DNA from: Algibacter_G agarivorans
GTDB taxonomy: Bacteria; Bacteroidota; Bacteroidia; Flavobacteriales; Flavobacteriaceae
Assembly (NCBI RefSeq): GCF_039543245.1
Contig: NZ_BAABJJ010000006.1
Coordinates: 1 to 25,080, forward strand
Direction: 5' to 3'
DNA: 25,080 nucleotides
The notes below the pieces were generated by a model. That model saw only the letters and a program-made list of their open reading frames with translations, did no database searches and had not been told where the DNA came from. Below are positions 15,817 through 25,050 of the stretch, in pieces (position 1 is the first letter of the stretch; each line of letters begins with the position of its first letter). Made by a program: the position numbers and the translations under genes.

Positions 15817-16343
15817 ATTTCTTTTTTACTCAAAGATAAGTGTATTCTAAATTAATGCTTAAAAAGTTGGTATTATTTAACTTATGGTTAAGATTTGTAG
15901 GGGGTTGCAAATTCCGCACTTATGAATTCTGTTTGATGTATTTTATTTGCTTCAACCATCTTTACCATTGCATTATTGGAAATAAAAACTCTTATTGTAC
16001 AAATCTTGGTAAAACAGAAAGCCATTTCAATTTTTAGCAAAGAAAAAAGGAACCCATATTCATATTCATTGATTACCTCCCGATAGAGTCATCCAGTATT
16101 ACAGCAAACTAAATCACATCTAAGATGTGAACAACACAACATCTTAATATCAAAAACGCCTTTATTAACCTGTCAAGTTTTTTATAAGTTTATCAACCAT
16201 ATAAAAAGCCGTTAATCGGCACTTTGTGTTTTTGTCTAGTTTGAATCTAGATGGAAGCTGTTTTTAAAGGTCTATTTCTTTTAAACTTTGTAATTGACAA
16301 TTATTATCACTAACTGTTTTACAACCTCTAAACAAAAGACATT
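15817..16343. other. Divergent intergenic region upstream of the GH86 gene
   Basis: This 527-nt stretch separates two divergent genes. It contains a perfect inverted repeat at 16115-16129 (listed separately), partly echoed by ACATCTTAATAT at about 16139. Near the GH86 gene, TTAAACTTTG (about 16279-16288) is a near match to the -7 box, but its -33 partner is unclear. A 65-codon frame at 15840-16037 has no recognisable features and is probably not a gene. Confidence 0.5.
16115..16129. promoter_or_regulatory. Perfect inverted repeat CACATCTAAGATGTG
   Basis: Two 7-bp arms surround a central A, about 215 nt upstream of the GH86 start codon. Size and symmetry suit an operator for a dimeric regulator. 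It lacks the central CG typical of LacI-family sites, so assigning it to the LacI-like gene downstream is speculative. Confidence 0.35.
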
Positions 16344-19300
16344 ATGAAAAACCCATTACTAATCTTATTAATATCAATCTTTTTTATTGGAAATAGTTGT
16401 TATTCACAAAACATTCAGATTGATGTAAACCTTAATATGAAACACTCCGTGGAAGGCGTATCGGATTTTGGAAGAGAAAGACACATGACCATCCATTCCT
16501 CACCTACAGAAAACGATTGGAACGGTGAAGAAGACAAATTAGATTACCTCATAAATGATTTAGGCGTCTATTTTGGTAGGGAAACAGGTTCTGCAACATG
16601 GAAAATGCAAGGTGTTGAAGAAGACCCTAATAACCCAGGATGGCCATATGAAGCTCAAATGATAACACATGGAAACGGATTGAAAAACTGGAGCGATTCT
16701 CCCGATTTTGCTTCACGTCGCCAATACAGAAGTAAGTCCAATAATATGATTATGGGCATCAACGATACAAGTCCTATGTATTCCGGGCTTTCGTGGTTTG
16801 AAGGTTTTGGAAGAGGCAAAGGCGGATGGTTTATAAAAGATGTTGATGCTGGAGCAGAATGGACTGCCTTGTATTTAGATCATTATTTTGCAAAATCATC
16901 TGGTGATATTGGAGATCCACTTCCAAAATACTGGGAGGTTTATAATGAGCCCGACATGAATTTTATGAACCCTCAATTCGGGATGATTATTTCAAGTCTT
17001 GAAAAAAATTGGGAATATCATAAATTAGTAGCTCAAAATGTGAGAGCAAAATTAGGAGTTAAAGCCCCTAAAATTGGTGGAATGACTTGGGGACAATTGG
17101 ATTTCTTCAAACCAGATGGCATTCCTACGAGATCACAACTAACGTATTGGACGCAATGGTTAGAACCTGACAACCCAATGATTCCGCTTTACGAGAATAT
17201 GCTATCTGGCGTAAATGGCTGGCCTAAAGCTTGGGACAAACGTCAGGATGCATGGTGGCAATGGGATTATTTATGGCAAGGATTTATTGATCACGCTGGT
17301 GCGGACATGGATTTTTATGGTGTACACCTTTATGACTGGCCAAATGCAAATACTAATCAAGCTACCATTCGCTCTGGCGGTCATACGGAAGCCATGTTAG
17401 ATCAACTAGAATGGTATGATTATTTGAAATTTGGAGATAAAAAAGACATTGTAATTTCAGAATTTGGTGCTGTAAATACTGACTATATCAACTCACTCCC
17501 AGACAGAAGACGTGATTGGGAATTTTTGAAGCCTTTCAACCAAATGTTTATGGAGATTTTAGAGCGTCCATCGCATGTGGTAATGAGTATGCCTTTTACT
17601 CCTGCTAAAGCTGTTTGGGGTGCTTTTGTAAAAGGAGGAAATGGTACTGGTGATGTACAACGTTATGACGGATCTACTTTATTTGAACCAGTTGGCACAT
17701 GGCAAGGTGAAAACTATGTTATTGGAGAACCTTCTGGTGGTTGGCAATGGAGCCCCATTATTTATTATTTCGAATTATGGAAAGATGTTGATGGCACGCG
17801 TATTGACACAAAATCCAACACCTTAGATGTTCAGGTGGATGCATACGTAAAAGATAAACATGTGTACCTTATTTTGAATAATACGAACGATGATATTAAA
17901 ACCATTAATTTGAACACCTTTAATTCAACAACCGCAAATACGGTAAATAGTGTACAGATGCGCCACTTATTCTTCAACCCTAATTTAGGAACGCAAGGAG
18001 AACCAGATCTATCGGTTGTTGATTTAGATACAGCGCCTGCACAGGTCACATTAAAACCAAATTCAACTATCGTATTAGATTATACTTATGCCAACACGGT
18101 TGAAATAGATATAGAATCTAAGGAAACGAAATACATGTCTGACGCACTTACAACAGCAACCAATTCAAGAGGTACGCAATTATGTCGTTTAACAGGTCAA
18201 AACAAATTTACAACTACGGTTAAAAATATTATAAAACCAGCAAAAGGTGAAGCCATGGTAAGAATAGGTGGGTTTTTCTACAATCCAACCGATGCAGGAG
18301 ATGGGAAGAGCATAAAAGTAAATTCATTAAAAATAAATGGAAACGAAGTTGTTACCCAAAGCCCAATGTTACTTAACCCGCGTGGACACGTTGCTAGTGT
18401 TTATGGTGGAGGCTGGTTTGGTGTGTTGGAAATCGAAATTCCTATTGAATTTTTAAACAACGGTAATAATACTGTTTATTTTGAACGCCAACAAAATGCC
18501 GATTTTACAACGGTAATGCTTCAGGTTTGGGATATGGATCAAGATCCGGGAAGAACGGATGATACTACAACACCTTTAACATCAATTTCCTTAGGTAGTG
18601 ATGAATCATTAATGAATGGTAATAATTTAGGTATTGTGCCCGTATTCACACCAACAGACGCATCAAACAAAGGTTTAATCTGGACATCTTCTGATTCTAA
18701 TGTTGCTACTGTAGATGAAAATGGCGCGGTAACTGCCGTAGCAGATTCTGGTGTTACACTAATTACTGCAACAAGTACTGAAAATGGTAGCATTTTTGCA
18801 ACAAAAACCATTACTGCTATTCCTTTTGAAACATCAACAGTAACTTCAATCGAAATTTTAGAAGGTGACCAAATTACTGTTGACCACTTTGTAAACACAC
18901 CTTTAACCTCACAACTTAATCCAACACCAGAAAATACTCCTGAAATAGAGTGGACTTCAAGTAATGAGGCTAATGTTTCTGTACTTGCAACAGGAAAATT
19001 AATTGGCAAGATTATTGGAGGTTCTGCAGTAATAACCGCAAAAGTAAAAGGCACAAGTATCTCTGACGCTATAACTGTTAATGTTCGTATTGCAGGAGAG
19101 GAAAGTGTATTTACTAGAGAGTTACCTGATTTTTTACGTCCGTTTACAACGGGTATAGTAAGTGTGCCTGTTAGTATAATGGGTAATCGTACAGTAACTA
19201 TGGAATTGATTAAAGATGGAAATATATTAGGCTCAGGGTCTCAAAACGTGAACGCTCTTGGAGACGAAACAGTTGAAGTTACTTACAACTTAGCTAGTAC

Positions 19301-20558
19301 GCCTGCTCCAGGTACTGGATACTCCATTAAACTTACCCTAAAAGACGGTAGTACTGTCCTGGATACTGAAATCAAGACGATTGAAATACTAGACCACGTT
19401 CGTGTGTCTTCCGTTACTATTCAAGATGGCTTACCAGTGGTTCAGGTTGGAGAAACCATTACACGTACCGCTATAGCTTTACCCGCAGATGCCTTCAATA
19501 CAGATATCTCTTGGAGTTCTAGCAATACAGCCGTAGCAACTGTTGATATATCAACGGGTGAAATAACGGGGCAATCTGTAGGTCAAACTACTATTAGAGC
19601 AACTTCGGTTGATATGAACACCATTTTTGATGAAGTGACTATTAACGTGCAATCAGATCCTGTGTCTGTGGATATCGTATCGATTACAATACCAACATCC
19701 ATTAACGTATTCCCAGGATTGAACAAAACACTTCCTATAACGCTTAACCCTGAATATACAACGGATACAGATATTAACTGGACATCAAACAATGGTATTG
19801 TTACTGTTGACCAAAATGGTGTTATAACTGCGGGACTTGTAGATGGAACAGCTATTATTACTGCAACTTCAGCAGCAAATGCGAGTGTGTTTGCTACCTG
19901 TACGGTGAATGTTAGTAAAACTATTTATATTGAAGCAGAAACTTTGGTAAATACTGGCGGTGCATCTGACGGTGTAGTAATAAATCCTAATGTTGGATTT
20001 AATAATAACACGTCTGGAGACTGGGCAGATTACACGGTTAGTATTCCTGCAAGTGGCATGTATGCACTTCAATTTAATATTGGCACTCCAAACTCAACAG
20101 GATTAGGCGTAAATGTATATGTAGATGGGGTCCTATTGAACACAACAACTTTATCAGGAACAGCTGCTTGGGAAAACTATACAACGCAATCGGGGTCTGG
20201 TGAGATTAACATTTCAGAAGGCACACATACTATTCGTTTTGAATCAACAGGTGCCACGGAATGGCAATGGAACGCAGATTGGTTTAGCTTAACTTATACT
20301 GGAACGCTGTCTGTTGGAGAAAAGAAATTAAGTAACATTTCTGTGTTTCCTAACCCAACTTACGGCGAAGTTGTAATAAATGGATTAACCAATTCTTCAA
20401 CTGTTGCAATATACAACATACAAGGCAGTATGATTGAACATGTAAAAGTAACTGGAAGTAGGGTTAATATAAATCTTAAAAACTATCAAAGTGGACTTTA
20501 TTTAATTAAAGTCACAGATGAAACATCTAGTGACTTATTTAAAATTATTAAAAAATAA
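16344..20558 (+). CDS. Secreted GH86 beta-agarase/beta-porphyranase-type enzyme with BIG2, CBM6 and T9SS domains
   Basis: The 1404-residue protein begins with a signal peptide (LLILLISIFFIGNSCYSQ). A GH86-like catalytic region spans about 25-585. WEVYNEPDM carries Glu202 (likely acid/base), and VISEFGAVN carries Glu373 (likely nucleophile), as in clan GH-A. A beta-sandwich follows (about 585-740). Four BIG2-like Ig modules lie at about 742-830, 831-913, 1016-1103 and 1105-1192, each with a W(T/S)S(S/N) core. An unassigned beta domain lies at 914-1015. A CBM6-like module (IEAETLVNTGG ... WQWNADWFSL) lies at 1193-1322. The tail has VFPNPTYGEVVING and ends SDLFKIIKK, a type A T9SS sorting domain. 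GH86 enzymes cleave agarose or porphyran; which one is not resolvable here. A terminator follows. Confidence 0.85.
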   Translation: MKNPLLILLISIFFIGNSCYSQNIQIDVNLNMKHSVEGVSDFGRERHMTIHSSPTENDWNGEEDKLDYLINDLGVYFGRETGSATWKMQGVEEDPNNPGWPYEAQMITHGNGLKNWSDSPDFASRRQYRSKSNNMIMGINDTSPMYSGLSWFEGFGRGKGGWFIKDVDAGAEWTALYLDHYFAKSSGDIGDPLPKYWEVYNEPDMNFMNPQFGMIISSLEKNWEYHKLVAQNVRAKLGVKAPKIGGMTWGQLDFFKPDGIPTRSQLTYWTQWLEPDNPMIPLYENMLSGVNGWPKAWDKRQDAWWQWDYLWQGFIDHAGADMDFYGVHLYDWPNANTNQATIRSGGHTEAMLDQLEWYDYLKFGDKKDIVISEFGAVNTDYINSLPDRRRDWEFLKPFNQMFMEILERPSHVVMSMPFTPAKAVWGAFVKGGNGTGDVQRYDGSTLFEPVGTWQGENYVIGEPSGGWQWSPIIYYFELWKDVDGTRIDTKSNTLDVQVDAYVKDKHVYLILNNTNDDIKTINLNTFNSTTANTVNSVQMRHLFFNPNLGTQGEPDLSVVDLDTAPAQVTLKPNSTIVLDYTYANTVEIDIESKETKYMSDALTTATNSRGTQLCRLTGQNKFTTTVKNIIKPAKGEAMVRIGGFFYNPTDAGDGKSIKVNSLKINGNEVVTQSPMLLNPRGHVASVYGGGWFGVLEIEIPIEFLNNGNNTVYFERQQNADFTTVMLQVWDMDQDPGRTDDTTTPLTSISLGSDESLMNGNNLGIVPVFTPTDASNKGLIWTSSDSNVATVDENGAVTAVADSGVTLITATSTENGSIFATKTITAIPFETSTVTSIEILEGDQITVDHFVNTPLTSQLNPTPENTPEIEWTSSNEANVSVLATGKLIGKIIGGSAVITAKVKGTSISDAITVNVRIAGEESVFTRELPDFLRPFTTGIVSVPVSIMGNRTVTMELIKDGNILGSGSQNVNALGDETVEVTYNLASTPAPGTGYSIKLTLKDGSTVLDTEIKTIEILDHVRVSSVTIQDGLPVVQVGETITRTAIALPADAFNTDISWSSSNTAVATVDISTGEITGQSVGQTTIRATSVDMNTIFDEVTINVQSDPVSVDIVSITIPTSINVFPGLNKTLPITLNPEYTTDTDINWTSNNGIVTVDQNGVITAGLVDGTAIITATSAANASVFATCTVNVSKTIYIEAETLVNTGGASDGVVINPNVGFNNNTSGDWADYTVSIPASGMYALQFNIGTPNSTGLGVNVYVDGVLLNTTTLSGTAAWENYTTQSGSGEINISEGTHTIRFESTGATEWQWNADWFSLTYTGTLSVGEKKLSNISVFPNPTYGEVVINGLTNSSTVAIYNIQGSMIEHVKVTGSRVNINLKNYQSGLYLIKVTDETSSDLFKIIKK

Positions 20559-20635
20559 TAAATTATTGATTAATAGCTTGTACTGATATCATTGTTTGAT
20601 ACTGTTTTAAACCAGAATATTCAGATATTAGTATT

Positions 20636-20676
20636 AAATTAAACCCTTGCAGAAATGTGAGGGTTTAATTTTTTAA
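20636..20676 (+). terminator. Rho-independent terminator after the GH86 gene
   Basis: A perfect 12-bp stem, AAATTAAACCCT (20636-20647) with AGGGTTTAATTT (20660-20671), has a 12-nt loop and runs into T residues. It lies about 80 nt after the GH86 stop, ending that transcript before the regulator gene. Confidence 0.8.
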
Positions 20677-20811
20677 AAATACTCAGTTTAGGTAAATTCA
20701 AGTTTTAAAAATTCACAGTCAGTTTAAATAGAATATTGAAAACCTATAAAAGGATTTTCCTTAATCAAAAATCATTACAGAGCGTAGAGCAAACTCTGAA
20801 CAAAAAATATT

Positions 20812-21840
20812 ATGAAAAAAAGAATAACTCTTAAGCATATTGCTAATGAATTTAATGTTTCTATTGCTACTGTTTCTAGAGCTTTAAGTGACAGTCATGA
20901 AATAGGCGCTAAGACTAGATAAAAAATTCAACACTATGCTAAAAAACATAATTACAAACCAAACAGTGTTGCATTAAGCTTGCTTAACAAAAAAACTAAA
21001 ACTATAGGTGTTTTAATTCCAACATTGCACAATCATTTTTTTGTTAAGGTGTTTAGTGGTGTAGAGCAAGTTGCCAATGAAAAAGGATATAATATTATTA
21101 TCATTATCTCGCATGGCAAAATGAAAAAAGAGATTGAATCTACCAATATGCTTGAAAAAGGAACTGTAGATGGTCTTTTAATTTCCGTAACCGAAGAAAC
21201 TCAGTCTAAACAGCATTTTAATCACTTGAATGAATTTATTCAAGATGCTGGCCCTATAGTTATGTTTGATAGGGTTTCTGATGCCATCAGTTGTGACAAG
21301 ATTATAGTTGATGATTTTAATTGTGCCTATAACGCCACTGAACACCTCATAAAAACAGGGTGCAAAAATATAGTCATTATTTCTGTTTTAGATGATTTAG
21401 GAATCGTCAGATTGAGGATCAATGGGTACAAACAAGCGCTAATTGATAACGGTATTGAAGTTAACGAAAAATTAATAACATTAATTAAAAAGGAATATGA
21501 TTTTGAAACTGAAGTTAAAACACTATTAGACTATAATACTATTGATGCCATTATAGGCTTAGAAGAACATTCTACTATTCAGTCTATGTTTATCGCAAAA
21601 TCCAGAGGTTATAAAATACCTGAAGACATATCATTTATTGGTTATACTAACGGAAATTTATTCAAATATGTAAATCCATCAATTACTTGCATCAACCAAC
21701 ATGCGGTTTATATTGGTAAAAAAGCGACTGAAAAATTAATTGACCGTATAGAACAAAAAGAAGATTCAGAATCTGTATTTGAAACTAAAATAATTAAAAC
21801 GAGTTTGGTCTTAAGAAACTCTACACATACATTAGAATAG
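20812..21840 (+). pseudogene. LacI-family transcriptional regulator interrupted by an in-frame stop
   Basis: From the ATG at 20812 the frame reads the LacI helix-turn-helix: ITLKHIANEFNVSIATVSRA, then LSDSHEIGAKTR, then TAA at 20920-20922. It continues in the same frame as KIQHYAKKHNYKPNSVALSL and the complete periplasmic-binding-like effector domain (IGVLIPTLHNHFFVKVFSGV ... ISFIGYTNGNLFKYVNPSIT). Relatives usually have Glu at the stop position, so one GAA-to-TAA change explains it. Without the stop the length would be 342, normal for the family. A TTG at 20980 could restart translation but would lack DNA binding. It follows the GH86 gene and would be its natural sugar-responsive regulator. 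It could also be a sequencing error. Confidence 0.85.
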
Positions 21841-21845
21841 CATCA

Positions 21846-22085
21846 TTATTCGTTATTATAAAGTCTGTCATACAATTCTAGCGTTGATTTTATAAACTTG
21901 TCCTTATTGGTTTCCTTTAACCAACGTTTGCTAATTGTATCACTTATTTGTAATCGTGCATCTATTTTTTTAAATGTGGGATTATCGTGCCACATAGGGT
22001 GCGAATCCCAATGGCAGTTAATCTTTTCTACAAAAAAAGGGAAGTTATATATGAATTGGAAAAGATTGGCAAAACAAAAAAGCAT
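21846..22085 (-). CDS. Small hypothetical frame, possibly a gene remnant
   Basis: The minus-strand frame has 79 codons. Its second half, DNPTFKKIDARLQISDTISK then KDKFIKSTLELYDRLYNNE, has the composition of a real helical protein end. The first half (FCFANLFQFIYNFPFFVEK) looks less like protein. This suggests the truncated C-terminus of an unidentified gene, joined near 22030 to unrelated sequence. The stop lies 6 nt from the stop of the LacI-like gene (convergent). I recognise no family. Confidence 0.3.
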   Translation of the reverse strand: MLFCFANLFQFIYNFPFFVEKINCHWDSHPMWHDNPTFKKIDARLQISDTISKRWLKETNKDKFIKSTLELYDRLYNNE

Positions 22086-22513
22086 CCCAATCTTCTTATT
22101 CAGAAAAAAGGAAAGCTTTCCATTGGATTACCAAATAAACTTTGGTATTACTACACTCCCAAATTACTTTGGGAACAACACAACTTCTTTAATGTGCCAA
22201 AAAAAAGCCCTAAGAGATTAGGGCTTTTTAACACCCGTTGCTTCGGTATTTCGGTCCAGACGGCACAAACTATTCTTATAAATTAATTTACAATCGACTA
22301 CAGACCATTAAGTTACAAAATAGTTAGAATAAATCTTATGAGCAACCCATACCAAATTGTTTATAAATATTTTCGTACCTTCATATCCGAATTAAGTATT
22401 CCCTGTCCTAAAACTGAAAAGGTAATATTGAAAATGTTTAGGCTAGAATATTTCCTTTTCTACTAATAAGCAAGGAATTAAAAACGTATTAAAATCCTAA
22501 AACAAGCTATATA
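22086..22513. other. Unclear stretch between the remnant and the lipoprotein genes
   Basis: A plus-strand frame (from about 21987 to 22286) gives LLIQKKGKLSIGLPNKLWYY, which could be a short decayed coding piece ending at the terminator at 22202-22229, but it matches nothing I know. From 22230 to 22513 I see no gene; the promoter of the following operon should lie here. Confidence 0.35.
22202..22229 (+). terminator. Rho-independent terminator, possibly bidirectional
   Basis: AAAAAGCCCTAA and TTAGGGCTTTTT form a perfect 12-bp stem around a GAGA loop. It has an A-run before and a T-run after, so it could stop transcription from either side. No convincing intact gene lies immediately upstream on the plus strand. 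Confidence 0.8.
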
Positions 22514-24118
22514 ATGACAATCAACATTACAAAAAACATCACTGCAATTAGCGCCGTTTTTTTAATCTTCGGGTTAATAATTTACTCTTGCGGTAAATTA
22601 TATATAAAACAGGATTTTAGACAGACCTATAACATCCATAATGACTCTATTCATCAAAAATTATACACCCAAGCATTTTTTAAAGTTCATCTCAAAAATG
22701 GAAATGTTAGTGTTTTAAATGAATGGGAATTAAATGAATCCAAGGACTCACTATTTGGAAAAGGAAAACTATTTGACTTTAATAGAGCTGAAATAAAAGA
22801 TGGTTCCATAGCTCATGAAATTGATGAGATTGCCATTATAGAAACGAATCAACTTGATGCCATAAAATCTAAAGACAGTGATAAAATTTCTGGTCTCGCT
22901 ATTTTAACAGGTGTAAATCTAATACTAGATATTGTTTGCATAACAAACCCCAAAGCCTGTTTTGGATCTTGCCCAACCTTTTACACCAATAACAGTTTGT
23001 CTGTCCATGATGCAAAAGCTGAAGGTTTTTCAAGTTCTATTTCCCCTTCTTTAGAAACCACAGATATGGATGCTCTAAAAACCAGTACTTCAGACGAATC
23101 GTTCTATTTAACAATGAAAAATGAAGCTTTTGAGACGCATCTTATCAATGAATTATTTTTGAATGTTGTTTCCAAAAAAAAATCTGAGTATGTTTTTCAT
23201 GATAAAAACAATCTTTTTCATAAATCAGACCAATTATACATTCCTAAAACTGCTCAAATAAATAATACCAGTATTTTAGACTTAATTACGGATGAGGATG
23301 AACTAGAATTTTATTCTAAGACTAACGAAAATGACCTTACCACAAAAGATGAGATTTATTTAGAATTTGATAATATCCCATCTCAAAATATCGGTTTGAC
23401 CATTAATTTTCGTCAAACCTTACTAACAACATTTTTACTCTATAATGGGCTCTCTTATATGGGTGATGAAGTTGGTGACTACTTTGCCAAAATTGAAACT
23501 AATGAATCCATAAAAAAACGGTTAAGCCACCCCTTTAGTTTACTTGGGAAAATAAAATTATTTGCATATGATGACAACAAAAATAAATGGATACTTTTTG
23601 ATGAACTTTACGAAACAGGTCCTATAGCCAAAAATATGATGATTGCGCCACTCAATAATATAGAACCTATTGCTGGAAGTCTAAAAATTAAGATTGAAAT
23701 GACAAAGGGGTTATGGAAAATAGATTACCTAGGACTTGCTAATATTAAAAACACAACAACTGGCACCAAAATATACCCTAACAAGATTGAGGTTATAGAA
23801 GGTAAAGATTATAATATAAATGCTATCAAAAGTGATGACAATAATTACTTGACTTCCTTCCCAGGAAATGAATTCAAATATAAATTTAAGCTCCCCGAAT
23901 TAGGAACTCATGAGGAGCATGAACTTTTTTTATCAAGCAAAGGATACTATTTAGAATGGATAAGAGCAAATTGGCTTAAAGAGAAAAATATAAAAAAACT
24001 TGAAAAAATGCTTTCTAACGATAAAGAAGTTTGGACCAGTCTAGCCCTAGAATACAAAATAGTTGAAGATGAAATGGAAGAGGTTTTTTGGAATTCAAAA
24101 TATATAAACCTTCAATAG
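22514..24118 (+). CDS. Putative lipoprotein of unknown function, large
   Basis: The 534-residue product has an N-terminal hydrophobic segment (ISAVFLIFGLIIYSCGK) ending in a lipobox-like Cys26. Around residues 145-190 a hydrophobic stretch leads to CITNPKACFGSCPTFYT, then DAKAEGFSSSISPSLETTDM. I recall this CFGSCPTFY...AEGFS...DxDAL pattern from other uncharacterised Bacteroidetes proteins. The remainder is mixed alpha/beta with no known motif. The next gene starts 1 nt after the stop, so the two are cotranscribed. The role may be in the cell envelope. Confidence is high that it is a gene, low on function. Confidence 0.7.
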   Translation: MTINITKNITAISAVFLIFGLIIYSCGKLYIKQDFRQTYNIHNDSIHQKLYTQAFFKVHLKNGNVSVLNEWELNESKDSLFGKGKLFDFNRAEIKDGSIAHEIDEIAIIETNQLDAIKSKDSDKISGLAILTGVNLILDIVCITNPKACFGSCPTFYTNNSLSVHDAKAEGFSSSISPSLETTDMDALKTSTSDESFYLTMKNEAFETHLINELFLNVVSKKKSEYVFHDKNNLFHKSDQLYIPKTAQINNTSILDLITDEDELEFYSKTNENDLTTKDEIYLEFDNIPSQNIGLTINFRQTLLTTFLLYNGLSYMGDEVGDYFAKIETNESIKKRLSHPFSLLGKIKLFAYDDNKNKWILFDELYETGPIAKNMMIAPLNNIEPIAGSLKIKIEMTKGLWKIDYLGLANIKNTTTGTKIYPNKIEVIEGKDYNINAIKSDDNNYLTSFPGNEFKYKFKLPELGTHEEHELFLSSKGYYLEWIRANWLKEKNIKKLEKMLSNDKEVWTSLALEYKIVEDEMEEVFWNSKYINLQ

Positions 24119-24119
24119 G

Positions 24120-24623
24120 ATGAAAAAACTTCTTATTATAGTTACATCTATAACGTTTATGTGGAGCTGTAGCACTCCAAAATATCTAAGCGCCCCCAAG
24201 GACTTTAAAAACCATGTAAATGGTCTTTATTTAGAATATAAACTTAAAAAAAGTCAATCTCGTGTGATAGGTGAAATTATTGAAGTTGAAAACAACTATG
24301 TAAAACTTTTACAAGTAGATAATAAAGAAATAATAACAATTAGTCAAAATGACATTAAACAAGCACAAGTATTGGTATCTCTATCTGCTAACAACCAAAA
24401 AGCACTAAATAATTGGGCCGGCTTATTAAACTTGGCTTCACTAGGTCATGGGTATTTTATGGTGTTCACGGTGCCAATTAATTTAGTTTCGAGCGCCTCA
24501 ATCCATGCAAGAGGAGTTTATAGAATGAAAATTCCAGACGATGTAGACTGGCATGAGTTACACAAATTCGCAAGATTCCCTCAAGGAATACCCGAAAGCA
24601 TTGATGAAAATCTTATTAAATAG
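24120..24623 (+). CDS. Putative small lipoprotein of unknown function
   Basis: The 167-residue product has a clear lipoprotein signal: MKKLLIIVTSITFMWSC with Cys17 followed by STPKYLSAP. The mature part has a beta-rich segment (RVIGEIIEVENNYVKLLQVD) and a hydrophobic middle stretch (LLNLASLGHGYFMVFTVPIN), which may be membrane-associated. It starts 1 nt after the preceding stop and is almost certainly in one operon with it. No family recognised. Confidence 0.75.
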   Translation: MKKLLIIVTSITFMWSCSTPKYLSAPKDFKNHVNGLYLEYKLKKSQSRVIGEIIEVENNYVKLLQVDNKEIITISQNDIKQAQVLVSLSANNQKALNNWAGLLNLASLGHGYFMVFTVPINLVSSASIHARGVYRMKIPDDVDWHELHKFARFPQGIPESIDENLIK

Positions 24624-24660
24624 CCTTAAAAATAATGAATAATTTTTGGTTCTAGACTTA

Positions 24661-25050
24661 ATGAAATCTTTACGATACTATTATATATTCTTTCTGCTCT
24701 CTGCTTTATTATATGTATTTACAGCATGTTCTTCTGATGATTCTGACAACCAAAGTATTGAATTAAATATTTTGGTATTAGACGCTAATTCACAAGAACC
24801 CATAGCAGGAGCCCTAATTGAAGTTTGTAATAATGCTATTTATTGCTCTAATTTGCTGGCCTCTGGAACTACAAATGTAAATGGTAAAATCAGGTTATCC
24901 TTTTCACGCAAAGCAGATAAGGCAATCTCTGAAAGCTTTACAGTTTACAAAGATAGTTACAGAAATAGCACCTCAATTTTAGATCAACTTGATTTATCAC
25001 AAGAAATTGGGCTCAACACAAAAAGTTGTGGAGTATTTAAAATTGGTTGA
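24661..25050 (+). CDS. Putative lipoprotein with a carboxypeptidase-regulatory-like (Ig-type) domain
   Basis: The ATG at 24661 is preferred to an in-frame TTG at 24646, because it gives a compact signal peptide: SLRYYYIFFLLSALLYVFTAC with the lipid-modified Cys at residue 23, then SSDDSDNQ. The 129-residue product then has LNILVLDANSQEPIAGALIE and ASGTTNVNGKIRLSF, the pattern of CarboxypepD_reg-like or transthyretin-like beta domains (V-x-D-x-x-x-x-x-P-I-x-G-A-x-V ... T-x-x-x-G). These are common surface modules in Bacteroidetes. The start is 37 nt after the previous stop, so it may be the third gene of the operon. Confidence 0.7.
   Translation: MKSLRYYYIFFLLSALLYVFTACSSDDSDNQSIELNILVLDANSQEPIAGALIEVCNNAIYCSNLLASGTTNVNGKIRLSFSRKADKAISESFTVYKDSYRNSTSILDQLDLSQEIGLNTKSCGVFKIG

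Noticed and set aside
15840..16037. 65-codon plus-strand frame in the divergent intergenic region
   Set aside because: No signal, motif or family resemblance; cysteine- and phenylalanine-rich text typical of non-coding AT-rich DNA.
16344..16410. GH86 enzyme as a lipoprotein (Cys in the signal region, GNSC)
   Set aside because: The residues before the Cys do not fit a lipobox, and the protein ends with a T9SS sorting domain, which fits a signal peptidase I substrate cut after YSQ.
18539..19054. 171-codon minus-strand frame inside the GH86 gene
   Set aside because: Antisense to the BIG2-coding part; its open length follows from the repetitive Thr/Ser/Val codons of the real gene.
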